Position numbers and translations under genes: made by a program | The notes under the pieces: model-generated | Databases searched by the model: none | The model's input: only the letters and a program-made list of their open reading frames with translations | Told to the model about the DNA's origin: nothing | Shown: positions 45,935 to 57,061 of the stretch, piece by piece | Position numbering within the stretch: the stretch's first letter is position 1 | How the letters are laid out: every line of letters begins with the position of its first letter | Assembly: GCF_000177535.2 (NCBI RefSeq) | Contig: NC_015673.1 | Coordinates: forward strand, 1,612,001 to 1,676,000 | Direction of reading: 5' to 3' | Length of the DNA stretch: 64,000 nt | From: Corynebacterium resistens DSM 45100 | GTDB lineage: Bacteria > Actinomycetota > Actinomycetes > Mycobacteriales > Mycobacteriaceae

Positions 45935-45949
45935 TGGAAACCGTTTCCA
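45935..45949 (-). promoter_or_regulatory. Zur-like palindrome
   Basis: TGGAAACCGTTTCCA is a perfect 7-1-7 palindrome just upstream of the leader hairpin. Actinobacterial Zur boxes are 7-1-7 palindromes of the form TGAAAATGATTTTCA, so this is a plausible zinc-repressor site for a COG0523 gene; half-site bases differ (GG for AA), so other regulators are possible. Confidence 0.45.
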
Positions 45950-45991
45950 ATAAAACGGGCCACTAATTCTTTCCCAAACAGGAAGCCAAAA

Positions 45992-47620
45992 CTACTTGCG
46001 CTTCACCGCCCGGCGAAGCCGTGCCCCGCGGTGGGATTTCTTGCCATTGATGCGGTGATGATGATCGCGGCTTTCACGCAGAATTCCTTCGATCTCGCTT
46101 TCGTCATCAACCTGTACCTTGGATCCCTCCAGTGGCTGAAGGGCGCTTTCATTAACGAAGCGCAGGCAGACCAAGCACAGAACTGAAGCGCCAATCAACA
46201 TGAACGCTGGGATCATCATGGAGATATTGTCGGAGACCTTGCCGTTAAGCCCCGTGAACGCAGCATCAGCAATCAGCGGAATCGTGCCACAGAAAATACA
46301 GATACCAATGTTGAACGCGATCGATAGCGCACTAAAGCGGACATTGGTTGGGAACAGCGCTGGCAGTGATGCAGCTTGCTGCGCTGCGAAACAGGCCAAA
46401 ATGACACCCAAAATGGTAACGCCAACTACTTGCGCAAACAGGTTATCCATGCGGAACAGCAAGAACACTGGATAGGCCAGCACCAATTGCGCGATGGCCG
46501 CGGAGAGAATCAATACTCGCCGCCCCACGCGGTCCGAAAGGCGACCAAACATGTTGATACTCGCCACAATCAACACGCAGGCGTAGAGCACGAGCATGTT
46601 CGCGCGATTGGCGCTGAACTCGGTGACACCAGTGAAGTAGCTCGGCATGTAGCTGGTAAGCACGTAAACCAAGACATTGAAGCTGACAACCAAGCCCAAA
46701 CAAACAAGGAAAGCACGGCGGTGAGTGGTAAAGATTTCCTTCAGACGAGAACTGGACTCGTTGGCCTGTTGTCGCTTCTCCGATTTCTCCTGTTCTTCCT
46801 TGAAAGCAGGGCTATCTTCGAGTTTCGATCGAATGTAGAGGCCAACCATGCCCATGGGTAGCGCAACCCAGAATGGAATGCGCCAACCGAATTCGACCAT
46901 CTTTTCCATGCCCAAGGTTGCGGTCAGCAAGGTCACGAAGCCCGATCCAAGCGCGAATCCCGCATAGGTACCAAAATCCAGCCAACTACCTAAGAACGCG
47001 CGTTTCCGATCTGGTGCGTACTCGGCAATAAAGGTGGTAGCACCTGCATATTCGCCGCCGGTCGAGAAGCTTTGCAGGAAGCGGCAGGCAAGCAATCCGA
47101 CTGCCGCCCAAATGCCAATACTGTCGTAGCTCGGCAGACAACCAATCAGGAAGGTTCCCAAGGACATCAGCAACATCGTGATGGCCAGCACCTTTTGGCG
47201 TCCAATCTTGTCGCCTAGGAAACCGAAGAAGATGCCACCGAAGGGGCGGATCACAAACCCCAGCGCCAAAGTTCCGAACACACCAACGCGTGCCCAGTCG
47301 CTTTCGCCGTAGAAGACTTGCTCGGTCACACCAGCGGCAAGGAAACCGAACACGCCCATGTCGAACCACTCCATGCAGTTACCCAGCGAAGCTGCGGTAA
47401 CGGCCTTCTTCACAAGTGGCTTATCAACAACAGTGACGTCGTCTTTACCGAGGGGCTTATCCCGCGAGCGTTCAGCAAGCTCCTTACTACGCTCCTCCTC
47501 GACGTGGGTTGGGCCATAACCCCGTGAATCATCTACTTCGGATGACTCAGAAACGGAGACAGCCTTAGCTGTCCCCTCTGAGAAATGGTTTTCAGAACTA
47601 TCATTAGGTGATTTAGACAC
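45992..47620 (-). CDS. proP: ProP-like MFS proton symporter for compatible solutes
   Basis: A 542-residue 12-helix transporter of the metabolite:H+ symporter family. After about 70 hydrophilic residues it shows the family opening SLGNCMEWFDMGVFGFLA, the MFS loop GFLGDKIGRQKVLAIT, RFLQSFSTGGEYAGATTFIA and the symmetric GRLSDRVGRRVL. These match ProP, which takes up proline, betaine or ectoine. The C terminus is basic and His-rich. The start is taken as GTG at 47620, without a good ribosome site. A different organic-acid substrate cannot be ruled out. Confidence 0.82.
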   Translation of the reverse strand: MSKSPNDSSENHFSEGTAKAVSVSESSEVDDSRGYGPTHVEEERSKELAERSRDKPLGKDDVTVVDKPLVKKAVTAASLGNCMEWFDMGVFGFLAAGVTEQVFYGESDWARVGVFGTLALGFVIRPFGGIFFGFLGDKIGRQKVLAITMLLMSLGTFLIGCLPSYDSIGIWAAVGLLACRFLQSFSTGGEYAGATTFIAEYAPDRKRAFLGSWLDFGTYAGFALGSGFVTLLTATLGMEKMVEFGWRIPFWVALPMGMVGLYIRSKLEDSPAFKEEQEKSEKRQQANESSSRLKEIFTTHRRAFLVCLGLVVSFNVLVYVLTSYMPSYFTGVTEFSANRANMLVLYACVLIVASINMFGRLSDRVGRRVLILSAAIAQLVLAYPVFLLFRMDNLFAQVVGVTILGVILACFAAQQAASLPALFPTNVRFSALSIAFNIGICIFCGTIPLIADAAFTGLNGKVSDNISMMIPAFMLIGASVLCLVCLRFVNESALQPLEGSKVQVDDESEIEGILRESRDHHHRINGKKSHRGARLRRAVKRK

Positions 47621-47786
47621 GTGTTCAACAAATAGCGCACACGCACCTACAGTTTCAACAGCAACGTAGGCATCTTAACTAAATCTTGATATTTCTAGTT
47701 TTATCACTTCGCTTCTCCACTCGCCGGAAACGCTTTTTTCAGTTTCGACGCCACGATGGTCCGCCGCCCGCCGGTACTCTGGACAC

Positions 47787-48434
47787 ATGCGACGAAAGAA
47801 CTCACTTATATCCTTCGTGCTCGCCTCTGGCCTAGCGCTTGCAGGCTGCGGCTCCAGCGAGAACGAAAACGTAGGCGATTCCAGCGCGGCGTCGGAAACA
47901 AAAGAAACAAACAGCCAGAAAGACGGCGCAGAAGCTCCTAGGAATTCAGAGCTAGCGCCGGAAATCACCGAAAAACGGCCCGCACCAAAACAAGCCGAAA
48001 TGAATAAGCCAATTCCCGTTATGGCCAACGGCAAACCGGTTCCAGGGGCCGAAGCCACCGTCACAGCTTTGACTGTGGGTGAAAAGTGTGAGTTCGGTTC
48101 GGGCGGGGGTGGCGAATCCAGCGCGAGCCCGCTGCAGGGAAACCAGAAATTAGTGCAGCTTAAGGCCACAGTTGATGTTAAGGCCGGTGCTGGATCGAGT
48201 GGACAGGGAGGGGAGGCAGAGCCTGTTCTGCTGGACGACCCAACGATTGTGGATTCAGCGGGAAAACACCGGCAAATCATCAGTTCGTCTTACTGCAAGG
48301 TTGAAGGCTCCGAGTATCAAGACTGGATCATGGGTGCGCAACCTGGCCAGCAGACGAAACTCTATGGCTCATGGATTGTGCCTGCGGATACTAAGGGGCT
48401 CATCATCGGGGGCCAGTCGTTTAAGGTTGATTAA
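47787..48434 (+). CDS. Secreted lipoprotein, unknown function
   Basis: A 215-residue protein with a lipoprotein signal peptide: MRRKNSLISFVLASGLALAG followed by Cys21 (lipobox LALAGC). A Ser/Glu/Lys-rich linker to about residue 75 follows, then a small beta-rich domain with two cysteines (EKCEFGSG and SSYCKVEG) that may form a disulfide, and GSWIVPADTKGLIIGG near the end. The domain plan recalls DUF4352-type immunoglobulin-like lipoproteins. It is transcribed divergently from the ProP-like gene and converges on ilvC. Confidence 0.75.
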   Translation: MRRKNSLISFVLASGLALAGCGSSENENVGDSSAASETKETNSQKDGAEAPRNSELAPEITEKRPAPKQAEMNKPIPVMANGKPVPGAEATVTALTVGEKCEFGSGGGGESSASPLQGNQKLVQLKATVDVKAGAGSSGQGGEAEPVLLDDPTIVDSAGKHRQIISSSYCKVEGSEYQDWIMGAQPGQQTKLYGSWIVPADTKGLIIGGQSFKVD

Positions 48435-48540
48435 TCGCCCTCTCTCCCACCCTGCCTCAACCTTGGGCTTTCTCAGACTTGGGCTATCTCAGACTTGGGG
48501 ATTCGCCACACCCTTGGGCCAATGCGCAGTCCAACAAATA

Positions 48541-48570
48541 ATGTGCTGCCCACATCAGTGAGCAGCACAT
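48541..48570. terminator. Hairpin between lipoprotein gene and ilvC
   Basis: ATGTGCTGC and GCAGCACAT form a 9-bp stem, extended inside by CAC/GTG, between two convergent genes. It probably ends both transcripts. A 12-bp direct repeat (CTCAGACTTGGG) precedes it at about 48472 and 48488. Confidence 0.6.
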
Positions 48571-48599
48571 GAGATTGGCGGAGTTAACTTGGGTTTGAC

Positions 48600-49679
<1,080 letters not shown>

Positions 49680-49761
49680 TCACTTCTTTAGTTATATCAC
49701 AATTCATTCCACGCTGTGGGACAACTTAGCCCACCTAGTGGAACTTCAGTTATTTGGCGGT

Positions 49762-50268
49762 TTAGAAACGTGCGGGGTACATCGCCTTAGGACCGCGACT
49801 AATCGCGGTCAAGCTAGATTCCACCAGCTCGCGGATACCGAACGGCTCCAGCACATCGAGTAGGGCCTGCAATTTCGAAGGTGTTCCGGTGCATTCCACA
49901 ATGAGGGATTCAGGCCCCACATCGACCACGTGCGCGCGGAAAAGTTTCGCCGCTTCCACAACCTGGGTGCGGTTGGAGTTATCCGCGGAGACCTTAACCA
50001 TCAGCAAGCTACGCGAAACAATGCTGTTGGGATCGTGGCGGGTCACCTTGAGCACTGGAATGAGTTTGTTGAGCTGTTTAGTGATCTGCTCGATGATGTG
50101 CTCTTCGCCTTGCACAACGATGGTGATTCGGTTGACACCCTCTACTTCAGTGCGACCCGAACTGATGGAAATGATGTTAAATGCTCGGCGGGTGAACATG
50201 CCCGAGATTCGGGAGACGATTCCGTCCACATCTTCACACAGGACCGAAAGAGTCTGAACGTCGGCCAT
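49762..50268 (-). CDS. ilvN: Acetolactate synthase regulatory (small) subunit
   Basis: A 168-residue protein with an N-terminal ACT domain (QTLSVLCEDVDGIVSRISGM) that binds valine and a C-terminal small-subunit domain (LIVECTGTPSKLQALLDVLE). It activates IlvB and makes it feedback sensitive. Its ATG overlaps the ilvB stop (TAATG), which points to coupled translation. Confidence 0.96.
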   Translation of the reverse strand: MADVQTLSVLCEDVDGIVSRISGMFTRRAFNIISISSGRTEVEGVNRITIVVQGEEHIIEQITKQLNKLIPVLKVTRHDPNSIVSRSLLMVKVSADNSNRTQVVEAAKLFRAHVVDVGPESLIVECTGTPSKLQALLDVLEPFGIRELVESSLTAISRGPKAMYPARF

Positions 50269-52142
50269 TAGTTCTGCTCCCCTTCTTGGATTACGTCGTG
50301 GATCTGCGCAGGATCCTCGGCAGCGGATTCTTCCTCATCAAACAGTGGGCGAAGATCGCGGGCATACTGGATTTCTTCATTGGAAGTGCCTGCTGCGACC
50401 ATCGGCCAGACCTGCGCATCTTCACCGACAATGAAATCAATGACCACCGGGCGGTCATTAATTTCCTGTGCCTTCCGGATCGTGGGCTCTACATCTTCAG
50501 GCTTGGTTACCCTGAACGCGGCACAGCCCATGGATTCTGCAAGCATCAGGAAGTCCGGCAGGTAGGTTTCCTTTGGCTTGAGGTTGGTATGTGAATAGCG
50601 CTTGTCATAAAACAGGGTTTGCCATTGACGCACCATGCCAAGGTTGCCATTGTTGATGAGAGCGACCTTGATGGGCAGATTTTCTACCGCACAAGTCACT
50701 AGTTCTTGGTTCGTCATTTGGAAACAACCGTCACCATCGATTGCCCAGACTTCCCGATCAGGTGCGCCCGCCTTGGCCCCCATGGCCGCTGGCACGGAGT
50801 AGCCCATCGTCCCTAGACCGCCGGAGTTCAGCCACGTACGCGGATTTTCGTAATCCACGAACTGCGCTGCCCACATTTGGTGCTGCCCCACACCTGCGGC
50901 GTAAATGGCCTCGGGTCCAGCGATCTTGGACAGAGTTTCAATGACAAACTGAGGCGCCAACTTGCCACTGGGTTGTTCCTCGTACCCGCGAGGAAACTCC
51001 TCCACCAAGTGCCCCAAGTAGCGCAGCCATTCAGTCGTGTCAGGCTTTGGCAGGTCCAGCGCTTCCATAGCCGAGTGCAATGCAGCCAGAACTTCCCGGG
51101 CATCGCCGACAATCGGAACCTCTACCTCACGAATTTTGCCAATTTCTGCAGGATCAATATCTGCATGAATCACCTTGGCTTCTGGCGCAAAGCTTTCAAC
51201 GTGACCAGTTACCCGGTCATCGAACCGCGCGCCGATAGTGATGAGCAGATCTGACCGCTGCAGGGCCGCCACGGCTGGAACACTGCCGTGCATACCAGGC
51301 ATTCCCATGTGTAACGGGTGAGAATCCGGGAAGGATCCCAGCGCCATGAGCGTGGTCACCACCGGGATATCATTAGCTTCCGCAAAGGCTTTGAGCTCCG
51401 CGTGCGCATCAGCCTTGATCACGCCACCACCGATGTACAGCACAGGCTTTGCCGCTTCGCTGATCAGCCGAACCGCTTCCTCGATCTGACGACTATGTGG
51501 AGTAGTCACTGGTCGATAGCCTGGCAGCTCATAACTGGGTGGCCAAACAAAATCGAGCTCAGCATTCTGAACATCCTTGGGGATATCCACCAGAACCGCC
51601 CCGGGTCGGCCAGTGCTTGCCACATGGAATGCCTCGGCGATTGCTGCTGGGATGTCTTCCGGACGGGTCACCATGAAGTTGTGCTTGGTGATGGGCATCG
51701 TCACACCACGGATATCCGCCTCTTGAAAGGCATCCGTGCCCAGAAGGTTAGCGCCCACTTGGCCGGTGATGGCAACGATGGGTACAGAGTCCATGTTGGC
51801 ATCAGCAATAGGTGTCACCAGGTTGGTCGCCCCTGGGCCAGAAGTAGCGATGCACACTCCTACCCGACCAGTGACTTGGGCGTATCCCGTGGCAGCATGG
51901 CCAGCCCCCTGCTCATGACGCACCAAAATATGGTTTAGCCGAGCAGAATCGTAGAGGGCCTCATAAAGCGGAAGGACGGCGCCACCCGGCAGACCGAAAA
52001 CGACATCAGTTCCGAGCTCTTCAAGCGAACGCACAATGGCCTGTGCGCCATTCATTCGCTCTGGCTGAGCCACGGCTGTTTTCCCTGGGCCGAGGTTCGC
52101 CAGCATGGCTGGACTTGGTTGAGAGCGTGATGAGTCAGTCAC
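50268..52142 (-). CDS. ilvB: Acetolactate synthase catalytic (large) subunit
   Basis: A 624-residue thiamine-diphosphate enzyme. The GTG at 52142 ([11 protein letters not shown]) follows AAGGAG; the frame upstream to 52214 lies in the attenuator region and is not used. It shows [16 protein letters not shown] with [17 protein letters not shown] (the catalytic Glu region), FAD-binding [10 protein letters not shown], and the TPP motif [20 protein letters not shown]. It condenses pyruvate to acetolactate or pyruvate plus 2-oxobutyrate to acetohydroxybutyrate. A leader peptide and attenuator precede the gene. Confidence 0.97.
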   Translation of the reverse strand: MTDSSRSQPSPAMLANLGPGKTAVAQPERMNGAQAIVRSLEELGTDVVFGLPGGAVLPLYEALYDSARLNHILVRHEQGAGHAATGYAQVTGRVGVCIATSGPGATNLVTPIADANMDSVPIVAITGQVGANLLGTDAFQEADIRGVTMPITKHNFMVTRPEDIPAAIAEAFHVASTGRPGAVLVDIPKDVQNAELDFVWPPSYELPGYRPVTTPHSRQIEEAVRLISEAAKPVLYIGGGVIKADAHAELKAFAEANDIPVVTTLMALGSFPDSHPLHMGMPGMHGSVPAVAALQRSDLLITIGARFDDRVTGHVESFAPEAKVIHADIDPAEIGKIREVEVPIVGDAREVLAALHSAMEALDLPKPDTTEWLRYLGHLVEEFPRGYEEQPSGKLAPQFVIETLSKIAGPEAIYAAGVGQHQMWAAQFVDYENPRTWLNSGGLGTMGYSVPAAMGAKAGAPDREVWAIDGDGCFQMTNQELVTCAVENLPIKVALINNGNLGMVRQWQTLFYDKRYSHTNLKPKETYLPDFLMLAESMGCAAFRVTKPEDVEPTIRKAQEINDRPVVIDFIVGEDAQVWPMVAAGTSNEEIQYARDLRPLFDEEESAAEDPAQIHDVIQEGEQN

Positions 52143-52242
52143 GTTGCTCGCTCCTTGCTTTGGGTGCGTTGCTCTTCGGCGCGCTTCGTGGGCGACCGTT
52201 GGGCAACTGTTCACTGGGCAGTTGAGTGCATGTCATCCAACG

Positions 52243-52284
52243 AAAAACGCCCCCGGGCAACCGGTGGTCTCCGGTTCGGGGGCG
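52243..52284 (-). terminator. ilvBNC attenuator
   Basis: On the minus strand CGCCCCCG-AACCGG pairs with CCGGTT-GCC-CGGGGGCG and is followed by TTTTTCG, giving a strong intrinsic terminator in the leader, about 100 nt before the ilvB start and 40 nt after the leader-peptide stop. Confidence 0.85.
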
Positions 52285-52324
52285 CCTTGATTCGAGTTCG
52301 TGAAGTCGAGGGTGCTGGGCGCCC

Positions 52325-52363
52325 CTACGCTACGAGTACTCGAATAATTTCTTTGGAAGTCAT
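52325..52363 (-). CDS. ilvB leader peptide (12 residues)
   Basis: The frame ATG...TAG encodes MTSKEIIRVLVA, with Ile-Ile and Val-Leu-Val codons close together. Ribosome stalling on these codons when branched-chain aminoacyl-tRNAs are scarce would favour an antiterminator and let transcription pass the hairpin at 52243-52284. C. glutamicum ilvBNC has a comparable leader. The ATG lies only 8 nt past the likely -10 box, so it may be leaderless. Confidence 0.8.
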   Translation of the reverse strand: MTSKEIIRVLVA

Positions 52364-52371
52364 GCCGATAG

Positions 52372-52399
52372 CTTATATCAACGCAACAAAAACGTCAAA
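52372..52399 (-). promoter_or_regulatory. ilvBNC promoter
   Basis: TTTGAC (52394-52399) and TATAAG (52372-52377) on the minus strand, 16 bp apart, form a good vegetative promoter directly before the leader peptide. Confidence 0.7.
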
Positions 52400-52601
52400 C
52401 AGATTTACCCCTTTTGACCTGATCTTTCCCAAAGAGCGACATGCTAATCCCATTAGGTGAACACTAGAATCGCGCCTCGATCAGGGATTTAGCACGGTAT
52501 TTAATACTGGAATTGGAGCACCTCTAGAAGTCTCTGGGAAGCTCATGGGACATCGCCGCCACCTATCTGGAATGTCGCGGACTTCACGTAACGTGGCAGC
52601 C

Positions 52602-54419
52602 ATGGTGGATCTCAAATACTTCCTCTTCCAGATGTGGGAATGGATCGTGAACCACGGCATTCCCCTCACTGCGCTCCTCCTGTGCGCAATCTTGCTACCC
52701 CGCCTTGGCCGATTGGTCATCCGCATCATCGCGCGACGATTCAGCAAAGGCGAGGAAGCCACCAAAACACGCCTAGCTCTCATCGGCGCGTTGGTGTACG
52801 TCGTGCAAGCAATCGGCTACTTCATCATCATCATGCTGGCGCTTACCAATTTGGGCGTACCGCCGGTTGGCGCAGCGCTTCCTGCCACCGTCCTTACTGC
52901 AGCCATCGGTTTTGGCTCACAAAAAATCATCGGTGATTTTCTCGCTGGCTTCTTCATCATTTCCGAAAGGCAGTTCGGAGTGGGCGACTTTGTATCCTTC
53001 GACGGCACCACTGGGGACATCTCGGGCACCGTCGTCGCCCTGACCCTTCGCGCAACAAAGGTACGCACACCCTCGGGCGAGCTCGTCACGGTGCCTAACG
53101 GTTCCGCGGGTGTCATCACCAACTACTCCCAAGAATGGTCCCGCGCCGTGGTGAATCTCGCGATTCCACTGCAGCCCGGTGAATCCATGGACGATCTAAT
53201 CCGCACTGTCGAAACCACTGTCCATCGCGCACTCAAAGACCCTTCCATTGCCCGCGATGTTCGTGGACAGATCGAGATTCTCCCCGCAACCGAAATCATC
53301 GCCCCCGTCGCTGCCGGCCAGCCATGGGCAGTGAACTTCCGCATCAACGCAGAGGTGAACCCTGCGATGCAATGGGCGGTTGAGCGTGTGGTTCGCTCCG
53401 CACTTCTCAACGCATTCTGGGATCGCTACGATCTGCCCGGGTCCTCTGCCGGCATTCTCCTTTCACGCGCCGGCTACAGCTCAGCGTCTCCGATCGCCTC
53501 TTCTACCGACGCCACCACGGTCCCCACCGAAGCTTTCCCTGCGGCTACAACCTCCGCAGAGGAGCAATCAGGTCGGCACGCGGCGAACCCGCAAAAGTTC
53601 GCACCAACCGAAACTTTCGGTGCCACTGGTGTGCACAACGCCAACATCGCGGCGTCAGGTACCTCAAACGCCAACATCCCTGGCACAGGTAGCGCCACCT
53701 CAACAAATGACGACACAGGTACGAAGCTCATTCCAGAAACAAATAGCCCTGAAGATGATGGCCCGGCCGCCGCAGCTCCTATCGCCCCAAGTGATCATGG
53801 ACCCGGCAAGGGGTTAGACGCCGATAGAATCGAAGACGAAGACTTAGAGGGTCTCGTTCCACAACGGCAGATTTACGATACCAAGATCAAAAACGCTCTG
53901 AGCCTTGGCGGACGCATCCGTTGGTCAACAACTGCGCTTGTCATTGCTCTGATTATCGTCGGGTTGTTGGCTATCTTCTCCAGTAATCCAGAGGGCGGAA
54001 ACGCAGGTGTCCTCTCCCCGGATAAATGGCGCACGACTAAGTCCGCACCAGCGGAGGCCACCCACCCCGAACCGTCCCCAGAACAGTCACAAAACTCCAC
54101 TACCAGTGAGGGTGAAGAATCTGGTGATTCGACCGAGCCATCTCAAGGGCCTTCCGGAAATCCGAACCAGCCCACCAACACCGATCAAGGCACCGACCAA
54201 AACAATGACGGTGGCAGCACCCCGACCACAACTCAACCCCGTTCCAACAACGCTCCACAGCAGGGCAATCAGCGTATGGGAAACTCCAACACCGGTAACA
54301 ACCCCGGCACTGGGAATAACTCCCGTTCGGGAAACAACTCCGGCAATACGAATGGCACGGATAGCGCCGGTGATAGTCAAGACGGGGCTGCGGGAAATCC
54401 CTCCAGCGCCGCGCGCTAA
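52602..54419 (+). CDS. mscCG: Mechanosensitive channel of the MscCG/YggB type with long C-terminal extension
   Basis: A 605-residue MscS-family channel (ATG at 52602 chosen as closest to the first helix). Residues 10-110 hold three helices, the third being VLTAAIGFGSQKIIGDFLAG, the pore helix. A beta domain follows (FGVGDFVSF, TPSGELVTVPNGSAGVITNY). Beyond the usual end at about residue 280 is a long tail with a fourth helix (WSTTALVIALIIVGLLAIFS near 450) and an outside segment rich in Asn, Gly, Ser and Thr. This matches C. glutamicum MscCG, which releases glutamate on membrane tension, and its position next to ilvB agrees. The tail is longer than in the 533-residue protein I recall. Confidence 0.88.
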   Translation: MVDLKYFLFQMWEWIVNHGIPLTALLLCAILLPRLGRLVIRIIARRFSKGEEATKTRLALIGALVYVVQAIGYFIIIMLALTNLGVPPVGAALPATVLTAAIGFGSQKIIGDFLAGFFIISERQFGVGDFVSFDGTTGDISGTVVALTLRATKVRTPSGELVTVPNGSAGVITNYSQEWSRAVVNLAIPLQPGESMDDLIRTVETTVHRALKDPSIARDVRGQIEILPATEIIAPVAAGQPWAVNFRINAEVNPAMQWAVERVVRSALLNAFWDRYDLPGSSAGILLSRAGYSSASPIASSTDATTVPTEAFPAATTSAEEQSGRHAANPQKFAPTETFGATGVHNANIAASGTSNANIPGTGSATSTNDDTGTKLIPETNSPEDDGPAAAAPIAPSDHGPGKGLDADRIEDEDLEGLVPQRQIYDTKIKNALSLGGRIRWSTTALVIALIIVGLLAIFSSNPEGGNAGVLSPDKWRTTKSAPAEATHPEPSPEQSQNSTTSEGEESGDSTEPSQGPSGNPNQPTNTDQGTDQNNDGGSTPTTTQPRSNNAPQQGNQRMGNSNTGNNPGTGNNSRSGNNSGNTNGTDSAGDSQDGAAGNPSSAAR

Positions 54420-54499
54420 ACCGTCTCCCCTTGTGACCACGACCACGGGAGGAACGGGGTGGCGTCAAATAGAAAAAAGAAGCTGATTAAGATAGCACC

Positions 54500-55096
54500 A
54501 TGAGCTCAAGCCCAGAATCTCCCAGCCCAGAGCAGGTACCGGATCGCGAGACAGCAGATCGCAATGCGAAGCGCGTTGGCGATACCACCGTTTTTCGGCC
54601 GAGCCGCGAACACGTTCTGGCGGCGATCGTGATGTTCCTGATTTGCTTGATGTTCACGGGGTACAACATCAAGTGGTTCTTCTGGGTTCCCGTGCTACCC
54701 CTGCTATTCATTGTTTGGGTTCTGCGGGTCCGCACAGTTGTAGGCCCGCAAGGGATTTCCACCCGTTACCTGCTGCGCAAATCCGACAGCCTAGATTGGG
54801 AGAACTTCAAATCCATCCGCTTCAACAAGGGTGGAAAGGGCTTCGCTACCAGCAATGATGACGACATGTTGTGGTTGCCGGGCGTGAGCTTTAACTCACT
54901 CGCCACCCTGAGTGAGGCCTCCGACGGCCGAATTCCTGACCCGGTGACAGCTGGCCGTCGTGCGACTCAAGAAAAAGTTCAGGTCGTACACAAGGACGGC
55001 TACGCCGTTCTCATGGATAAAGACGAATACGCGGACTACGAAGCCAAGCGCCGCGCGGAATACGATTCCGAGAACAAGAAGTCGAGAGAAGATTAA
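54500..55096 (+). CDS. PH-domain membrane protein
   Basis: A 198-residue protein with two adjacent helices ([20 protein letters not shown] and [16 protein letters not shown], about 37-78) followed by a bacterial pleckstrin-like beta domain ([29 protein letters not shown]). The C terminus is charged. Mycobacterial relatives are annotated as low-molecular-weight antigen CFP-6 type. The stop is 2 bp before ilvD, so the two genes are co-transcribed; the meaning of that link is unclear. Confidence 0.75.
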   Translation: MSSSPESPSPEQVPDRETADRNAKRVGDTTVFRPSREHVLAAIVMFLICLMFTGYNIKWFFWVPVLPLLFIVWVLRVRTVVGPQGISTRYLLRKSDSLDWENFKSIRFNKGGKGFATSNDDDMLWLPGVSFNSLATLSEASDGRIPDPVTAGRRATQEKVQVVHKDGYAVLMDKDEYADYEAKRRAEYDSENKKSRED

Positions 55097-55098
55097 CG

Positions 55099-56946
55099 AT
55101 GAACGCAATCCCCTTCCGTTCCGCTGTCACCACCCAGGGCCGCAACGCCGCCGGCGCGCGTGCCTTGTGGCGTGCGACGGGTATGACCGATAGCGACTTC
55201 GAGAAGCCCATCATCGCCATCGCGAACTCCTACACGCAGTTCGTTCCTGGCCACGTCCACTTGAAGAACGTGGGTGAAATCGTCGCCGAAGCCGTACGGG
55301 AAGCCGGCGGCGTGCCCCGCGAATTTAACACCATTGCCGTTGACGATGGCATTGCTATGGGGCACGGTGGCATGTTGTACTCGCTGCCTTCTCGCGAGGT
55401 TATTTCCGACGCCGTCGAGTACATGGTCAATGGCCACGCCGCGGATGCACTGGTGTGTATCTCTAACTGCGACAAGATCACGCCCGGCATGCTCAATGCC
55501 GCGATGCGGTTGAACATCCCCGTGGTATTCGTCTCCGGTGGCCCGATGGAAGCCGGCAAGGCTGTTGTCGTCGATGGGGTGGCGCAGGCCCCGACCGATC
55601 TAGTGACGGCTATTTCAGCATCAGCTTCCGAGGCCGTATCTGCCCAATCCCTGCTGACCGTGGAGCAAGCAGCATGCCCGACCTGCGGATCGTGTTCGGG
55701 AATGTTTACCGCGAACTCCATGAACTGCCTGACCGAGGCCTTGGGCCTGTCACTACCGGGCAATGGTTCCACGCTTGCCACCCACGAAGCACGTCGCAAT
55801 CTGTTCAGCAGGGCTGGCACGACCATTGTGGATCTGTGTAAGCGGTACTACGGCGAAGGCGATAAGTCCGTGTTGCCGCGATCCATCGCTACGCGCGAAG
55901 CTTTCGAAAACGCAATGGCTCTAGACATGGCTATGGGTGGATCCACCAACACCGTTTTGCACATTCTGGCCGCAGCGCAAGAGGGTGAGATCGACTTCGA
56001 TTTGCACGATATCGACGAGCTTTCCACCAAGGTCCCGTGCTTGTCCAAGGTCTCCCCGAACTCTGATTTCCACATGGAAGATGTTCACCGCGGAGGCGGA
56101 ATCCCGGCCATCTTGGGCGAGCTCTGGCGTGGCGGCAAACTTAATGAAAATGTGCACACGGTGCACGCGGCGTCAATCAAGGAATGGCTGCTGCCCTGGG
56201 ACATTCGCAGTGGTGAGGCAACCGACGAGGCCATTGAGCTGTTCCATGCCGCTCCCGGTGGAGTAAGGACTACCGAGGCGTTTTCGCAGAAAAATCGCTG
56301 GTCCAGCTTGGATACCGATGCGGAAAACGGAGTGATTCGCGATATTGAACACGCATACACGGCCGATGGAGGCTTGGCGATCTTGCGTGGCAACCTCGCG
56401 ACGGATGGCGCCGTAATCAAGGCAGCCGGCGTGGACGAGAATCTCTGGCACTTCGAGGGCACCGCGCTGGTCGTGGAAAGCCAAGAAGATGCGGTTCGCG
56501 TGATTTTAGATAAGAAGGTTCAGCCGGGGGATGTCATTGTTGTGCGCTACGAGGGCCCATCTGGTGGTCCAGGTATGCAGGAAATGCTGCACCCCACCGC
56601 GTTCCTCAAGGGAGCCGGTTTGGGTAAGAAATGTGCGCTGATCACAGACGGCCGCTTCTCAGGTGGATCATCCGGTATCTCGGTTGGCCACATTTCTCCA
56701 GAAGCGGCGCACGGTGGCCTCATTGGTCTTGTACAGGACGGCGACAAGATCATCATCGATGTGCACGAGCGCCGTTTGGAACTCGACGTACCAGGTGAGG
56801 AACTGGCCAAACGTCGCAAGGAAATGGAATCGCGTGAAAAGCCATGGACTCCAACTACGCGGAACCGTACCGTCACCAAGGCGCTTCGCGCCTACGCAGC
56901 CATGGCAACGAGTGCGGATAAGGGAGCGGTTCGCGAGGTGAAGTGA
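55099..56946 (+). CDS. ilvD: Dihydroxy-acid dehydratase
   Basis: A 615-residue iron-sulfur dehydratase. Cluster ligands are in [12 protein letters not shown] (near 122) and [18 protein letters not shown] (near 194); further signatures are [15 protein letters not shown] and [23 protein letters not shown] near the end. It makes the 2-oxo acids of valine, leucine and isoleucine from the IlvC products. It lies close to ilvBNC but on the opposite strand behind the PH-domain gene. Confidence 0.97.
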   Translation: MNAIPFRSAVTTQGRNAAGARALWRATGMTDSDFEKPIIAIANSYTQFVPGHVHLKNVGEIVAEAVREAGGVPREFNTIAVDDGIAMGHGGMLYSLPSREVISDAVEYMVNGHAADALVCISNCDKITPGMLNAAMRLNIPVVFVSGGPMEAGKAVVVDGVAQAPTDLVTAISASASEAVSAQSLLTVEQAACPTCGSCSGMFTANSMNCLTEALGLSLPGNGSTLATHEARRNLFSRAGTTIVDLCKRYYGEGDKSVLPRSIATREAFENAMALDMAMGGSTNTVLHILAAAQEGEIDFDLHDIDELSTKVPCLSKVSPNSDFHMEDVHRGGGIPAILGELWRGGKLNENVHTVHAASIKEWLLPWDIRSGEATDEAIELFHAAPGGVRTTEAFSQKNRWSSLDTDAENGVIRDIEHAYTADGGLAILRGNLATDGAVIKAAGVDENLWHFEGTALVVESQEDAVRVILDKKVQPGDVIVVRYEGPSGGPGMQEMLHPTAFLKGAGLGKKCALITDGRFSGGSSGISVGHISPEAAHGGLIGLVQDGDKIIIDVHERRLELDVPGEELAKRRKEMESREKPWTPTTRNRTVTKALRAYAAMATSADKGAVREVK

Positions 56947-57047
56947 GCCGGGTTGCGATGAGGGGTGAAGTGGGGTGAGAAGCGGCCGAGTGCGAACAGG
57001 ACAGGCAAAGCGCAGCTTTTCACCACCATCCCCATTTAGATGACGTG

Positions 57048-57053
57048 TACACT
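57048..57053 (+). promoter_or_regulatory. -10 box for a likely leaderless transcript
   Basis: TACACT ends 8 bases before the ATG at 57062, and no ribosome site is present, so the transcript probably begins at or next to the start codon. Confidence 0.5.
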
Positions 57054-57061
57054 AGTTTGGC

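Noticed and set aside
54087..54468. Antisense frames of about 120 codons over the mscCG tail
   Set aside because: They mirror the repetitive tail-coding DNA and have no initiation signals.
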